A stretch of DNA of 64,000 bases from Candidatus Uabimicrobium amorphum (GTDB taxonomy: Bacteria; Planctomycetota; Uabimicrobiia; Uabimicrobiales; Uabimicrobiaceae), in NCBI RefSeq assembly GCF_009002475.1, contig NZ_AP019860.1, positions 9,439,001 through 9,503,000 of the forward strand, read 5' to 3'. Position 1 is the stretch's first letter. Each line of letters opens with the position of its first letter. Shown piece by piece: positions 9,548 to 18,749 of the stretch. Both the position numbers and the translations under genes were made by a program. Below the pieces are notes generated by a model that worked only from the letters and a program-made list of their open reading frames with translations, searched no databases and was not told the DNA's origin.

Positions 9548-10534
9548 ATGAAAAATGTATGTATTGTACTACTTATGCTTATCGCACCACTTTTTGCCGA
9601 AGAATCTGCGGTAGATGTTGTGGAAGCGTATTTTAAGACACAAAAGAACAAAGAAGCAGAGAAAGCAGTCGAGTTGATTCACCCTGACGCGATTGAAAAC
9701 TACAAGAAAGTTTTGCTAAAAGTACCTGCGGCACAACAAGGTTACATGTTACAGTCTTTTGGTTTTAAAGATCTTGAGGAATTCAAAAAAACGAGTGCTA
9801 AAGAGGTGTTTATTCGTACTCTAAAAAACGTTTTAGCGCAGTTAGGTCCAGATATTGAGTTTAAAACTTTGGGAGTAACGCTAAAGGAAGATACGGCGTA
9901 CGTTGTATACGAAACCTCCATGAAGTTAAACGGCATGGACTACTACAAATTGTCTCCTCTTAGTTTGCAAAAACATGAAGGCAAATGGCGCATTTTGTTG
10001 ACCAAGAACGTCGAAGACGAGGCTCCTAAACAAGTAGAGGCGCCAAAGGTAGAAGCAAATAGCCCGGAACAGCTAGTGATGAGTTCTTTTTCCGCGATGC
10101 AAAAAGGAGATGTGGCGGCGTGCGTGAAGCTATTTCACCAGAAAGACCTCGGTGATTTTTACAACAATATGGTCACAGAATTGAAGTCTATCTCTGCCGA
10201 AGGACAAAATCGCTTTATCAGTACTTTCTTGAAAACAATCAAGAGTATGAAAGATTTGGAAAGCGCCTCACCTGAGTTGTTTATGGAAGAGATCTTCACC
10301 AGAGTTGTCGCGCAGTTTCAGCAGCAATATCAAGGTGGAAGTTTACAGTTTTTAGGAAGAATTGAAGGAAAAGACGGTAAGGTCTATATTTTGTATAATA
10401 TACTGGGACAAACTGCGATGTTTGCCAGCCGCGTAGAAGTCGATACACTGCGCTCAGACAATGGCAAGTGGTACCTTGCACTAGACGAAGAAATTCTTTT
10501 CGCCTTCAAAATGTCCATCAATAGTTTTAAGTAG
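9548..10534 (+). CDS. Exported protein with two repeated NTF2/SnoaL-like domains
   Basis: 328 residues with a clear signal peptide (MKNVCIVLLMLIAPLFA, cleavage before EESAVD). Two similar halves follow: residues about 20-150 (VDVVEAYFKTQKNKEAEKAVELIHP ... KWRILLT, abridged) and about 172-320 (PEQLVMSSFSAMQKGDVAACVKLFH ... KWYLAL, abridged). Each half opens with a helix followed by a 'load of x' type motif and ends in a strand with KW, as in NTF2-like/DUF4878 folds. A Pro/Glu-rich linker (EAPKQVEAPKVEANSP) joins them. No catalytic residues can be assigned. A periplasmic binding or scaffold role is a guess. Confidence 0.7.
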   Translation: MKNVCIVLLMLIAPLFAEESAVDVVEAYFKTQKNKEAEKAVELIHPDAIENYKKVLLKVPAAQQGYMLQSFGFKDLEEFKKTSAKEVFIRTLKNVLAQLGPDIEFKTLGVTLKEDTAYVVYETSMKLNGMDYYKLSPLSLQKHEGKWRILLTKNVEDEAPKQVEAPKVEANSPEQLVMSSFSAMQKGDVAACVKLFHQKDLGDFYNNMVTELKSISAEGQNRFISTFLKTIKSMKDLESASPELFMEEIFTRVVAQFQQQYQGGSLQFLGRIEGKDGKVYILYNILGQTAMFASRVEVDTLRSDNGKWYLALDEEILFAFKMSINSFK

Positions 10535-10560
10535 ACACATTGACATAGTGAAAATATTAT

Positions 10561-10597
10561 CGTACATACGGTTTTGCGATCAAATACCGTATGTACG
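10561..10597 (+). terminator. Perfect 12-bp hairpin after the exported-protein gene
   Basis: CGTACATACGGT (10561-10572) and ACCGTATGTACG (10586-10597) pair perfectly around a 13-base loop, 27 bases after the stop. Only a short A-rich tail follows, so it is a candidate terminator or protein-binding dyad rather than a textbook intrinsic terminator. Confidence 0.5.
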
Positions 10598-10701
10598 GTA
10601 AAAAACGACACAACACGAAAAGATAGACGCGACTAAATGTAGGCGACATCAAAAAAAGGCCGCACACCACAACTCAAAAAAAGCGAAAACAAACGTGTTA
10701 C

Positions 10702-10756
10702 GCCTCTCCCTGTGGGAGAGGCATGAGAATTGAGGTTTTCAGCGGAGCTGAAACCT
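10702..10756. repeat. Pair of adjacent dyads resembling a dispersed intergenic element
   Basis: GCCTCTCC (10702-10709) pairs with GGAGAGGC (10715-10722). Immediately after, AGGTTTTCAGC (10733-10743) pairs with GCTGAAACCT (10747-10756) with one bulged T. The 'CTCTCCCTGTGGGAGAG...GGTGAGGGC' layout is of a type seen as dispersed non-coding repeats in many bacteria. Confidence 0.55.
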
Positions 10757-10807
10757 ATAATTCGATGGTGAGGGCACCAACATGGAAGTGCCACAACAAT
10801 AACAAAA

Positions 10808-10880
10808 CCAAACCCCACGACACACCAAAACCAAACCCCACAACACACCAAAACCAAACCCACAACACACAAAACCAAAC
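10808..10880. repeat. Tandem 23-bp A/C-only repeat array
   Basis: Units start at 10808 (23 bp), 10831 (23 bp), 10854 (21 bp) and a partial one at 10875, each opening CCAAACC. The + strand from about 10786 to 10915 has almost no G or T. Such one-strand asymmetry is unusual for this genome. Confidence 0.85.
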
Positions 10881-11010
10881 CCCACCAACCCTAAAAAAAC
10901 CACCCACGCAAATAAATCCCAAAAAACTATTTGCATTCCGCGATATGTATATGTATACTAAAAAAACCGTAAGTTTTTCGTATATTGTGTCTTTATGAGA
11001 GGAGAAGGCT

Positions 11011-13224
11011 ATGGAAGAGTATATCGAAAATCTTGAAAAGCTGTTTCTCGACAAGCGCAAAAAAGTTCTGGGAAAAAGTTTTTTTTCTGTGGAAAGATAT
11101 AGTCAAAAAGAAAAAAAAGCTTTAGAAGAGCTGGTGGCAAAGAATTATCTTTGCGAGCAAATAGAGAGTAACAAAAAGTGGTATTTATTGGGCAAGAATG
11201 GTCTTGCTCTTCTACAGAACAACCCTTATAGATGGCAGGCGCTACAGCAACGAAAAATTTTGCAGATTCACGAATTTGAAAAAAATATTCACCCACTGCT
11301 TGAAAAAGTATTCATGCACTATGAAGAGCGCGTTGATGGTAAGTTTATTTTTGGCTATGCGCGTTTAACAAGTGAGCACAAAGAACTTCTTGAGGATATG
11401 ATTTCCGATCACTACTTGCAAAAAAATAAAGGCAATACGTTTTCTTTGAGTAAAAAAGCATTGGAGTTTTTGCAGTCCGACACCGAACGCTGGGAAACTT
11501 TGTTGCGTAAAAAAGAGAGTGTCAAACTTGAACGCCAACAAAACTTTTTGCAAAAAATTGAAACGCTTCAGGGAAAAAAGAATATATCTTCTATGGTGAA
11601 AAATGATTTCGCCCAAGAATTTAAGTGGAGTTTAGACAATGGTCTTGTCACGAAGATTGCCGCGGATAAATATATCTTAACCGAGAAAGGGCAAAAGTTT
11701 TTGTTTGCTCTACGACCTCCGCAAGAAGTTATTGATGACCTGCGTCAAAGTTTTAAATTTTTGGAAAATAAGGTTGTGAAAACATGCGAAATTTTCACAG
11801 CAAAAGATGAGGTTATCGAGAATCTTGCAATTATAAAAGAGGACTTGCATGATAACTTCGAAGGCCTATGCTCCAATATAGAATTGTCGTTCCAACAATT
11901 AAATAAAATTGAAACATTGGTGGAAGAAAGTTCCATTGCCAGTAAGTGGAAACGAGATGTGGAAGAAAAGCTCAGTGTTTTGCGAGAGCAATTTGAAACC
12001 GAAAAACAAAATCTCAAATATAAATGGCTAGAGAAACAAAAAAAACACTTTGATTTGTTACAAGAGAAATTGGTCAAAAGTGAAGAGATGGTTCGCGAAA
12101 GTCAAGATCATCTCCAAAAAGATCTGAGTGACTTGAAGCAAAATATCAATAGTGTATACGAGATACTCAAAGAGAACAGCCACACCAAAACACCAAATAA
12201 TTTTACTCCTGTGACTCATGGTGAAATATACAACAATGTTGTGTGGGATGCCGAAGAAAGCGTTGTCAAGAAAAACGATGAAAATCCAAGTCCCCCCTGG
12301 GAAAAAAATATCAAAGAATTAAATAAGCGTAAAGAATCTAGTGATACGCAAGTCGATGAATCTGATACGCAAGTCGATGACGATGATGAATTTGACCCAC
12401 AATTTGATGAGGTGAATTCTCGCGATGTTTCCGATCCTCAAATTGATTTCAATGACGAGGGGGACTATGATATTGATGAATCTCAGAATGAATTTGCGAT
12501 AGGGAAAGATGAAGAGGATTCTGAAGAGCTAGACGATGAAGAAGTCGAAGAGGATTTGGAAGAAGATACGGAAGAAGTTGAAGATGAACAACTTAAAACG
12601 TTGGGAACAGAGGGGAATACCCATGAAGACGCCTCCGAAGAGCTTGAAGACGATGTAGAAAAGTTAGACGCTGCCGAGGAGTTTGAAAACGATGAAGACG
12701 AAGTAGAAGATGAGTTAGACACTGCCGAAGAGTTTGAAGACGATGAAAACGCGGTAGAAGAGCTAGACGCTACCGAAGAGTTTGAAGACGATGAATACGC
12801 GGTAGAAAAGGATGAGGACGAAGTAGAAGACGATGAATACGCTACCGAAGAGCCTGAAGACGACGAAGTAGAAGATACCGAGGAAGAAAACGCGTTTGAT
12901 AGTATCAGCGAAGACTCTGAAGATAACGATGAATTAGACGATTTAGATATCGATGAAGAACTGCCACAACAAATACTCGTATCGATTAAAAATTATTATC
13001 AACTCACCTATTTTCAGCATCGTGGTCTATTGAAGCTTGGTTTTTTGATGGATTACTTATGCGAAGAGTTTTCTGTAGATCGCGAATACATAAAATCTGT
13101 TATTAAAAACCTTGCGCGACAAGAGCACTTAATACTTTCTCCTGTAACGAAAACAAAGAATATTGATTTGGAAAATGTGATTTGTGACGGAACGAAGTTT
13201 TACGATGCATTGCAAATGCCATAG
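11011..13224 (+). CDS. Acidic multidomain protein with repeated winged-helix-like modules and coiled coil
   Basis: 737 residues; ATG 11011 follows GAGGAGAAGG. Three similar modules of about 80 residues fill residues 1-240. Each has a helix ending in a hydrophobic hinge and a wing-like strand: KKWYLLGKNGLALLQN, NTFSLSKKALEFLQS, DKYILTEKGQKFLFA. They look like winged-helix units. Residues about 245-390 are charged and heptad-like (coiled coil). Residues about 425-650 are extremely Asp/Glu-rich, with loosely repeated blocks such as AEEFEDDE. A final globular domain of about 85 residues again looks winged-helix-like (YIKSVIKNLARQEHLILSP). I do not recognise the family. A scaffold or DNA/RNA-associated role is only a guess. 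Confidence 0.75.
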   Translation: MEEYIENLEKLFLDKRKKVLGKSFFSVERYSQKEKKALEELVAKNYLCEQIESNKKWYLLGKNGLALLQNNPYRWQALQQRKILQIHEFEKNIHPLLEKVFMHYEERVDGKFIFGYARLTSEHKELLEDMISDHYLQKNKGNTFSLSKKALEFLQSDTERWETLLRKKESVKLERQQNFLQKIETLQGKKNISSMVKNDFAQEFKWSLDNGLVTKIAADKYILTEKGQKFLFALRPPQEVIDDLRQSFKFLENKVVKTCEIFTAKDEVIENLAIIKEDLHDNFEGLCSNIELSFQQLNKIETLVEESSIASKWKRDVEEKLSVLREQFETEKQNLKYKWLEKQKKHFDLLQEKLVKSEEMVRESQDHLQKDLSDLKQNINSVYEILKENSHTKTPNNFTPVTHGEIYNNVVWDAEESVVKKNDENPSPPWEKNIKELNKRKESSDTQVDESDTQVDDDDEFDPQFDEVNSRDVSDPQIDFNDEGDYDIDESQNEFAIGKDEEDSEELDDEEVEEDLEEDTEEVEDEQLKTLGTEGNTHEDASEELEDDVEKLDAAEEFENDEDEVEDELDTAEEFEDDENAVEELDATEEFEDDEYAVEKDEDEVEDDEYATEEPEDDEVEDTEEENAFDSISEDSEDNDELDDLDIDEELPQQILVSIKNYYQLTYFQHRGLLKLGFLMDYLCEEFSVDREYIKSVIKNLARQEHLILSPVTKTKNIDLENVICDGTKFYDALQMP

Positions 13225-13372
13225 TTTTCATTTGAACATGAATACTTTAGCTTATATGACGAATAGTTTTGTTTACGTATAAAAATTACTACCTAAAATA
13301 ATTTGCAGGATGTTTATTTTTTGACAAAGACAGAAAAAAACCATAAGATGGTTAATCATCTATGCTTTTACA

Positions 13373-15388
13373 ATGCACATAACTCATAATATGGTTTTTA
13401 GAATGAAATACAAAGGTTTAGTACTAGATAAATTCCAACAAGAGGCAATATCATTAATCGATTCAAATACTTCGGTAATTGTTTCCGCACCAACAGGTGC
13501 AGGGAAAACAGTTATTGCGGAGTATGCTATTGAAAAATCTCTAGAAAAAGATAAATCTGTTATATACACGGCTCCTATCAAGGCGTTGTCGAATCAAAAA
13601 TTTCGCGATTTTAAATTGCGTTACCCAAATCAAGTTGGGATCATGACAGGAGACCTGTCTTTGAATACATCGGCACCTATTTTGATTATGACAACAGAAA
13701 TTTTTCGCAATGCCCTTTTGGAAGACCCGCAAAGGTATAATAATGTCAATTATTTAATTTTTGACGAAGTTCATTATTTACAAGACGAAGATCGAGGAAC
13801 TGTTTGGGAAGAAAGCATCATATTTGCCCCCGAACATATCCAAATTTTAGCTTTGTCCGCTACAATCCCCAATGTTGATGAATTTGTCGACTGGATTCAA
13901 TCTGTAAGAAAAAAACCGACAAAGGTTGTTCGCGAAACAAAAAGACCTGTACCTTTGCGAGAGTACTGCCACTTATTTGATCAACAAGTGCTTAACATAA
14001 AAGAGGCGCGCAAAAAAATTCCCAAGAAAGCCAAAAACTACTCAAAAGACTTTACACCCTTGAGTAAAAATGAAGCCGCACAATCTATCTTATCAGAGGT
14101 CTTGGCAAGGAATCACATTCCATGTTTGTACTTCGTTTTTTCACGCAAAGAGGCTCAAATAACAGCGGTAAAATGTAAGAACCGCCTGTCATTACTCTCC
14201 AAAGAAGAGCAAATTCACGCCAAAAAACGTATTGAAGAACTTGCGGAAATGTATGGCATTACCAATTTTTCTTCCCGAGAATTATACTCTCTACTTCTCA
14301 AAGGAATTGGCTATCACCATGCGGGTATGCTTCCTGCACTCAAAGAAATTATCGAGCTACTTTTCACCGAGGGATATTTAAAACTACTTTTCGCGACAGA
14401 AACGTTTGCCTTGGGAGTGAATATGCCCGCGAAGAGTGTCATATTTTCCAAAATTAAAAAATTCGATGGTACTTCGGTACGTCCACTGAAGCCTCTAGAA
14501 TATCAGCAAATGTCTGGACGCGCAGGACGACGTGGTATGGATGAAGTCGGTCACGTCTACATTGACTTAACGCAAGATCCTATATCCGTAAACGAATTGA
14601 ATAGAGTGGTTAGCGAACAACTTTCTCCTATCCAAAGTCGATTTAATCTTTCGTATTCGACAATTCTTAGTCTTTATGGGCATTTGGGAGAAGACATTCT
14701 CACTGCTTCTGACAAAAGCTTTGCCGTATTTCAGAAAGCGCGTGCGCTAAAACAACACGAAAAAAAGAAAAAACGTATGCTACTAAAGAGTCAGCGAAAT
14801 TTGTTAAAGCAAAAACTTGCCTTCCTACAAGGACTTGGTTATGTACAAAAAGACGGCCTCACATCAAAAGGGCGTTTTGCCTCTCAAGTTTGTGGTCACG
14901 AGGTGGAGCTCACCGAGCTTTTCTTTGATGGTTTTCTCGAAGGAGCCAATGAAAGAGTTCTGTTTTGTATTGTCGTTGCTTTGACATTCGAAGGAAGAAA
15001 AGGTGGACGCTACAATAAAATTCCCAAAGAAGTACGAAAATTATCTAAACGCATAGAGAAACGTATTCTTAGCATTTGCAAATTAGAAAATATGTATGGT
15101 ATACGCGATTGCATAAAAATGCCTGATTTTCGACTTTCTTCTGCGGCACTTGCGTGGTCGTCCGGTAAGTCATTTTCCTCCATTCAAAGTCAATTTCGTG
15201 TAGATGCCGGGGATATTATTCGCAATTTTCGTTTAGCAATTCAAATACTAAGACAATTGAAAAAGATATGTGTTGGCTACGATTCATTTGTTGGTTTAGT
15301 TGACAACTGTATTTTAGCGGTGAATCGCGATGAAGTAAATGCTTTGCGCCAATTACAAGTATTTAGCGATTTGACTCAACAACGATAA
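13373..15388 (+). CDS. Ski2-like DEVH-box RNA helicase
   Basis: 671 residues. Superfamily 2 helicase motifs are complete: Walker A APTGAGKT (Lys at about 45), TAPIKALSNQK, DEVH at 131-134, LSATIPN, then in the second RecA domain YHHAGMLP, ATETFALGVNMPAK and QMSGRAGRRGMD. This set is that of the Ski2/Mtr4/HelY group, which unwinds structured RNA with a 3' overhang using ATP. It lacks the long arch insertion of eukaryotic Mtr4. The start is uncertain (ATG at 13373, 13391 or 13403; none has a good ribosome site). It heads a run with the STAS-GAF gene (9 bases on) and the TIM-barrel gene. Confidence 0.9.
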   Translation: MHITHNMVFRMKYKGLVLDKFQQEAISLIDSNTSVIVSAPTGAGKTVIAEYAIEKSLEKDKSVIYTAPIKALSNQKFRDFKLRYPNQVGIMTGDLSLNTSAPILIMTTEIFRNALLEDPQRYNNVNYLIFDEVHYLQDEDRGTVWEESIIFAPEHIQILALSATIPNVDEFVDWIQSVRKKPTKVVRETKRPVPLREYCHLFDQQVLNIKEARKKIPKKAKNYSKDFTPLSKNEAAQSILSEVLARNHIPCLYFVFSRKEAQITAVKCKNRLSLLSKEEQIHAKKRIEELAEMYGITNFSSRELYSLLLKGIGYHHAGMLPALKEIIELLFTEGYLKLLFATETFALGVNMPAKSVIFSKIKKFDGTSVRPLKPLEYQQMSGRAGRRGMDEVGHVYIDLTQDPISVNELNRVVSEQLSPIQSRFNLSYSTILSLYGHLGEDILTASDKSFAVFQKARALKQHEKKKKRMLLKSQRNLLKQKLAFLQGLGYVQKDGLTSKGRFASQVCGHEVELTELFFDGFLEGANERVLFCIVVALTFEGRKGGRYNKIPKEVRKLSKRIEKRILSICKLENMYGIRDCIKMPDFRLSSAALAWSSGKSFSSIQSQFRVDAGDIIRNFRLAIQILRQLKKICVGYDSFVGLVDNCILAVNRDEVNALRQLQVFSDLTQQR

Positions 15389-15397
15389 GAGAAAAAT

Positions 15398-16774
15398 ATG
15401 GCAAAAGTTATCATAAAAGGCTCTGTTGACAATACCGACATCATTGAAATTTCAGATGAGCTTACCGAACGCTACGTTTCCGATGCTCGCTCTAAGTTTA
15501 TGGTGCGCTTGAATGCAAAAGTGAAAAATATTATCCTACTATGCAAGAATATCAAACGCGTCGATAGTAGCGGGGCTTCGTTGCTTGCGGAAATCTCATC
15601 TGAAATCAAGAAAAATGGTGGTAAAGTATTTTTGGTGAACTGTCCTTCTTCTGTGAAGATACTTATTAACTTTGTTGGTTTAGAACACTTATGCGAATTT
15701 CATAACAGTGAAGAAGAGGTCTGCTCTATTTTAAATATAAATCGACAAGATTTTTTGTTTTCGGCGACAGGCCGCGCCTTAAAAAGACAAATCACACTAC
15801 ATGATACAATTCGCGACAAGAAAATAAATTTACAGTACAACCAAACGATGACCATTGCATCGATGATTGAGTTTTTGCAAAAGCAGTTTATCCACCTACG
15901 CAATATAGATATTTGTCTGGAAATAGGTCATGAGCGCCTACCGGAAGATGCCACGGTCATTGATATATTTAATAAATACCATTATTCCCAAGAAAATGTC
16001 ATTAAGATAAGCAAAGACGACAGTCCCCGAGAAGATGATTTCGACCTAGATAACCCCACGGAAAAAATTACCGATGACGTGTATACGGGTTTCGGGACAC
16101 AGCTGATGGAATCTTTAGGCAAAAATGAACAATACGGACTTACAGGCGAAGGCACTGTTGTCGATGACACCACCGCAGAAGAAATGGCACTACAGGAACA
16201 AGTGGAAATCAAGGATGACTTACTGTGCTCTCAGGAGGTTGCATTGGAAGTATCCGGTACGTTGTCGCAAATACTAGAGCAAGCCCTGGGGCGTGTTCGC
16301 CGCGTCGAAAAAACCCTGGAGTTTGTGCTAGAACTATCGAGTAGTTTTTCCAAAACCAAAAACTTAAAGGAATCGTTAAAAAGGTTAATGGAGACGATTT
16401 ATAATTTTGAGGATTATGGCTACGGAGTTGTTTTGCTATATGATCGCAAAACCGGTAAATTGGAAACAAAATGCGCCGTAAGTAACGAAGAAGATTCGTT
16501 TCAAAAAACAATGATTTCCAGACGCATTATTCAAGATACCGAAGAAAAACGTTCGCTAATGACTGCGGTTCATGAAACAAGTAAACGCATGCACATTTCG
16601 ATTCCTCTACTATCGGGGAAACAGTTATTGGGCATCATTTACTTGATTGGCATTCCCAATAAACAATATGTTCGCGAAAAGCTACTGATGCTATCGACAA
16701 TAACAAACTACGGAGCATTGGCAATCGAAAATGCTATTTTAATCGAAGAGCTGGACTCTTCCTTGTCTGGGTGA
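15398..16774 (+). CDS. STAS - GAF signalling protein
   Basis: 458 residues. Residues 1-110 form a STAS domain like the anti-sigma-factor antagonist SpoIIAA; the phosphoacceptor loop reads RVDSSGASLL with the likely phosphorylated Ser at 57. Residues about 120-215 are an unassigned, perhaps ubiquitin-like, region (QYNQTMTIASMIEFLQKQF). An acidic linker follows. Residues about 300-455 form a GAF domain (DYGYGVVLLYDRKTGKLE ... HISIPLLSGKQLLGIIYLIG, abridged; ...YGALAIENAIL). It probably takes part in partner-switching control sensed by the GAF domain. No cognate anti-sigma kinase is nearby. It sits between the helicase and the TIM-barrel gene in one operon. Confidence 0.85.
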   Translation: MAKVIIKGSVDNTDIIEISDELTERYVSDARSKFMVRLNAKVKNIILLCKNIKRVDSSGASLLAEISSEIKKNGGKVFLVNCPSSVKILINFVGLEHLCEFHNSEEEVCSILNINRQDFLFSATGRALKRQITLHDTIRDKKINLQYNQTMTIASMIEFLQKQFIHLRNIDICLEIGHERLPEDATVIDIFNKYHYSQENVIKISKDDSPREDDFDLDNPTEKITDDVYTGFGTQLMESLGKNEQYGLTGEGTVVDDTTAEEMALQEQVEIKDDLLCSQEVALEVSGTLSQILEQALGRVRRVEKTLEFVLELSSSFSKTKNLKESLKRLMETIYNFEDYGYGVVLLYDRKTGKLETKCAVSNEEDSFQKTMISRRIIQDTEEKRSLMTAVHETSKRMHISIPLLSGKQLLGIIYLIGIPNKQYVREKLLMLSTITNYGALAIENAILIEELDSSLSG

Positions 16775-16790
16775 TTGTTGAGGACCTACG

Positions 16791-17594
16791 ATGATTGCAA
16801 TTTCAAGCGCCGGATGCACCTCTTCTGCCGCAGAATACACACAACACTTATACCGCGAGGGACTTTTTAAAGACTTTGAATTCATGGTCGAAGATCACAT
16901 TGTTTTAAAAGATTTAATGAACATTGTCTCACTGAACATGCAGCCTGAACTTGTGAAAAGTTGTGCAGGGTATTCTCTGTGCTCTAACGCGGAAAACGAT
17001 CGCCAAAATTATTTGGCGAATGTGGCCAACGTGGCGAGTAAAGCGGTTCATTATAAATGCAAGAATGTGATTGTATGGCCGGGCTATGTACCGGTAGTAA
17101 ACGGCTTCGAGAAACACAATCGCGCCTTAAATAACGGCGAAGAGTTCGAATGCCCGAAAAGAACGATGTATTTGCAAAATTTATGTCGTTCTTTGTACAC
17201 GCTATGTAAAAAGTTTCCCGATATAAATTTTTGCATTCCCACAGGACGAACATTTTACGAAATTCCCACTTCTGTAGAAGAAGTGCAGTGGATTCTAGAA
17301 GACGTCAACGCACCTAACTTAAAATATTGGCATAACACCGCACACAGCCACTTGCTCGAAAAAATGAAACACGAAGCACAAGACAATTGGCTGCAAAGTT
17401 TGGGAGATCGCACCTGGGGAGTTCATCTCGAAGACGTTGTCGGAGTCGAGGCTCTCTGCCCACCAGGGACAGGTGAGGTAAAATTTCACCACATAAAATC
17501 CCACCTACCGAAAAATGCCCTCAAAGTACTACGCATCTCCGAACAATTTGGCGCCTTTGGCATACAAACCGCTTTGGATATGATACGCTTTTAG
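16791..17594 (+). CDS. Xylose-isomerase-like TIM-barrel protein
   Basis: 267 residues, ATG 16791 behind GAGG, 16 bases after the STAS-GAF stop. Features fit the sugar-phosphate isomerase/epimerase (AP endonuclease 2) superfamily: an opening strand MIAISSAGCTSS, a middle strand KNVIVWPGY, then PDINFCIPTG, NLKYWHNTAHSHLLEKM with His residues at the expected metal positions, and WGVHLEDVVGVEALCPPGTG, where HxxD and the PPGTG loop match the barrel mouth. The exact reaction cannot be inferred. Confidence 0.75.
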   Translation: MIAISSAGCTSSAAEYTQHLYREGLFKDFEFMVEDHIVLKDLMNIVSLNMQPELVKSCAGYSLCSNAENDRQNYLANVANVASKAVHYKCKNVIVWPGYVPVVNGFEKHNRALNNGEEFECPKRTMYLQNLCRSLYTLCKKFPDINFCIPTGRTFYEIPTSVEEVQWILEDVNAPNLKYWHNTAHSHLLEKMKHEAQDNWLQSLGDRTWGVHLEDVVGVEALCPPGTGEVKFHHIKSHLPKNALKVLRISEQFGAFGIQTALDMIRF

Positions 17595-17719
17595 TAAATT
17601 ATTTGATATGCTTTAGCTTAATCGCTAGTTAAAATTTGCAAGCATGTCATCCCCTTGAAAGCGCATATGTATAGATATATCTTAAAAAGTAGTTTTGTTG
17701 TTGTATTTTGGCAGCTAGG

Positions 17720-18580
17720 CTATTTTCTCAAAAAGCTCTGTAAGCGTTCGATAGTCTTTTCTTTATTGAGAGCTTTGTTCCAATAATCGCAAAAAACAGC
17801 GTCGAAATGTCGCAGCATTTGCGCTTGCATCTCCCCACATATCACCTCTCCATAGTACATATAACCCAGCCATAAATATTTATTGGCATATAGACGAAAA
17901 TTTGTCGGAGGCATGGGGCATTGTGGTCCTGGTTGCAAAAGACGCAACTCGATGAAGTTGTGGGTATCAATGAAATCTAGCATATGTTCAATTTGCGGTT
18001 TGAGCAATTCGCGGGGTATCATGATACTTTTTTCTAGAATTGTGTCTAGAACAATGAATTGTGAGGTAATTCGCGCATCTATGTATTGTTGTTTGCGTTG
18101 TTGACGCGCGACAATGAATTTGTCGATTTCTTCTTCGGAAAACTTGTGGGGATCGTTGCGCCATTTGCGGCATAAATACTGCGTATATTCTGGCATTTCG
18201 ATTTCGGGATCTAGCCAGGAAATGACCATGCTTTTGATAATGCCAATATTGCGACGTTCGTAAAACATATCGCCCATCACTTTTTGTGTTACCGCCAGAC
18301 TATGATGCGCGTTTTCAAGTAGAGAGATATCGCGATTGGAATAACCACCATGTGCTAAGAGTATCTTTGCGGTGATGGGGTCAAGGTCAAGATTTACGAT
18401 GATTCTTTTGATTTTGTCTTCACTTAGAATATAACCTTGTTTCTCTGCGCGATACCAGTGCGCTTGTGAAAAGCCCACTCTTTTTGCCATCTCGGTGGTG
18501 GTGATTTTACTTTTTCCCTCTTTGCGCGCTGTATTTTCACGAATTCTCTGCAAAAACAAACTAAAAGCTTTGTTGCCCAT
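17720..18580 (-). CDS. XRE-family transcriptional regulator with DUF5753-like C-terminus
   Basis: 286 residues. The N-terminal 75 residues form a helix-turn-helix of the Cro/C1 type (TTTEMAKRVGFSQAHWYRAE, then a DKIKRIIVNLDLD helix). The rest (ARQQRKQQYIDARITSQF, then an FIDTHNFIELRLLQPGP strand) resembles DUF5753, a ligand- or partner-sensing domain best known in actinobacterial regulators. It is divergent from the membrane-protein gene at 18750, and a 16-bp perfect palindrome lies between them. Confidence 0.75.
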   Translation of the reverse strand: MGNKAFSLFLQRIRENTARKEGKSKITTTEMAKRVGFSQAHWYRAEKQGYILSEDKIKRIIVNLDLDPITAKILLAHGGYSNRDISLLENAHHSLAVTQKVMGDMFYERRNIGIIKSMVISWLDPEIEMPEYTQYLCRKWRNDPHKFSEEEIDKFIVARQQRKQQYIDARITSQFIVLDTILEKSIMIPRELLKPQIEHMLDFIDTHNFIELRLLQPGPQCPMPPTNFRLYANKYLWLGYMYYGEVICGEMQAQMLRHFDAVFCDYWNKALNKEKTIERLQSFLRK

Positions 18581-18654
18581 GACATTCCTCTAACCAACAA
18601 ATGAAAATAAAAAAAATTTCGTACGTTTCTCTTCGTATTATAGGTAATACTTTT

Positions 18655-18681
18655 TTATTCATAAAATGAATAATTATTCAT
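18655..18681. promoter_or_regulatory. Perfect palindrome between divergent XRE regulator and membrane-protein genes
   Basis: ATGAATAATTATTCAT (18666-18681) is a perfect 16-bp palindrome, and a further TTATTCAT (18655-18662) precedes it, so one 8-mer occurs three times in alternating orientation. It is a good candidate operator for the regulator at 17720-18580. Confidence 0.5.
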
Positions 18682-18749
18682 CATTGTACAAAAAAGATTT
18701 TTGAGGCTAGTCTTGGGGTAGGTGATTTGTGTTTGTGAAAGGAGAAGCG

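Larger units (their letters stand above)
10598..11010. other. Gene-free repeat-rich stretch
   Basis: About 410 bases without a credible gene, holding the dyad cluster (10702-10756) and the A/C-rich tandem array (10808-10880) described separately. It ends in the ribosome site GAGGAGAAGG ahead of the gene at 11011. The only sizeable frame (91 codons from 10723) is a translation of the repeat. Confidence 0.7.

Noticed and set aside
10808..10880. CRISPR array
   Set aside because: Units follow one another without spacers and no cas genes are present. The ACP and linker repeats fail for the same reason.
10723..10998. 91-codon frame rich in Pro, Thr, Asn and Gln
   Set aside because: It is only the translation of the dyads and the A/C tandem array.
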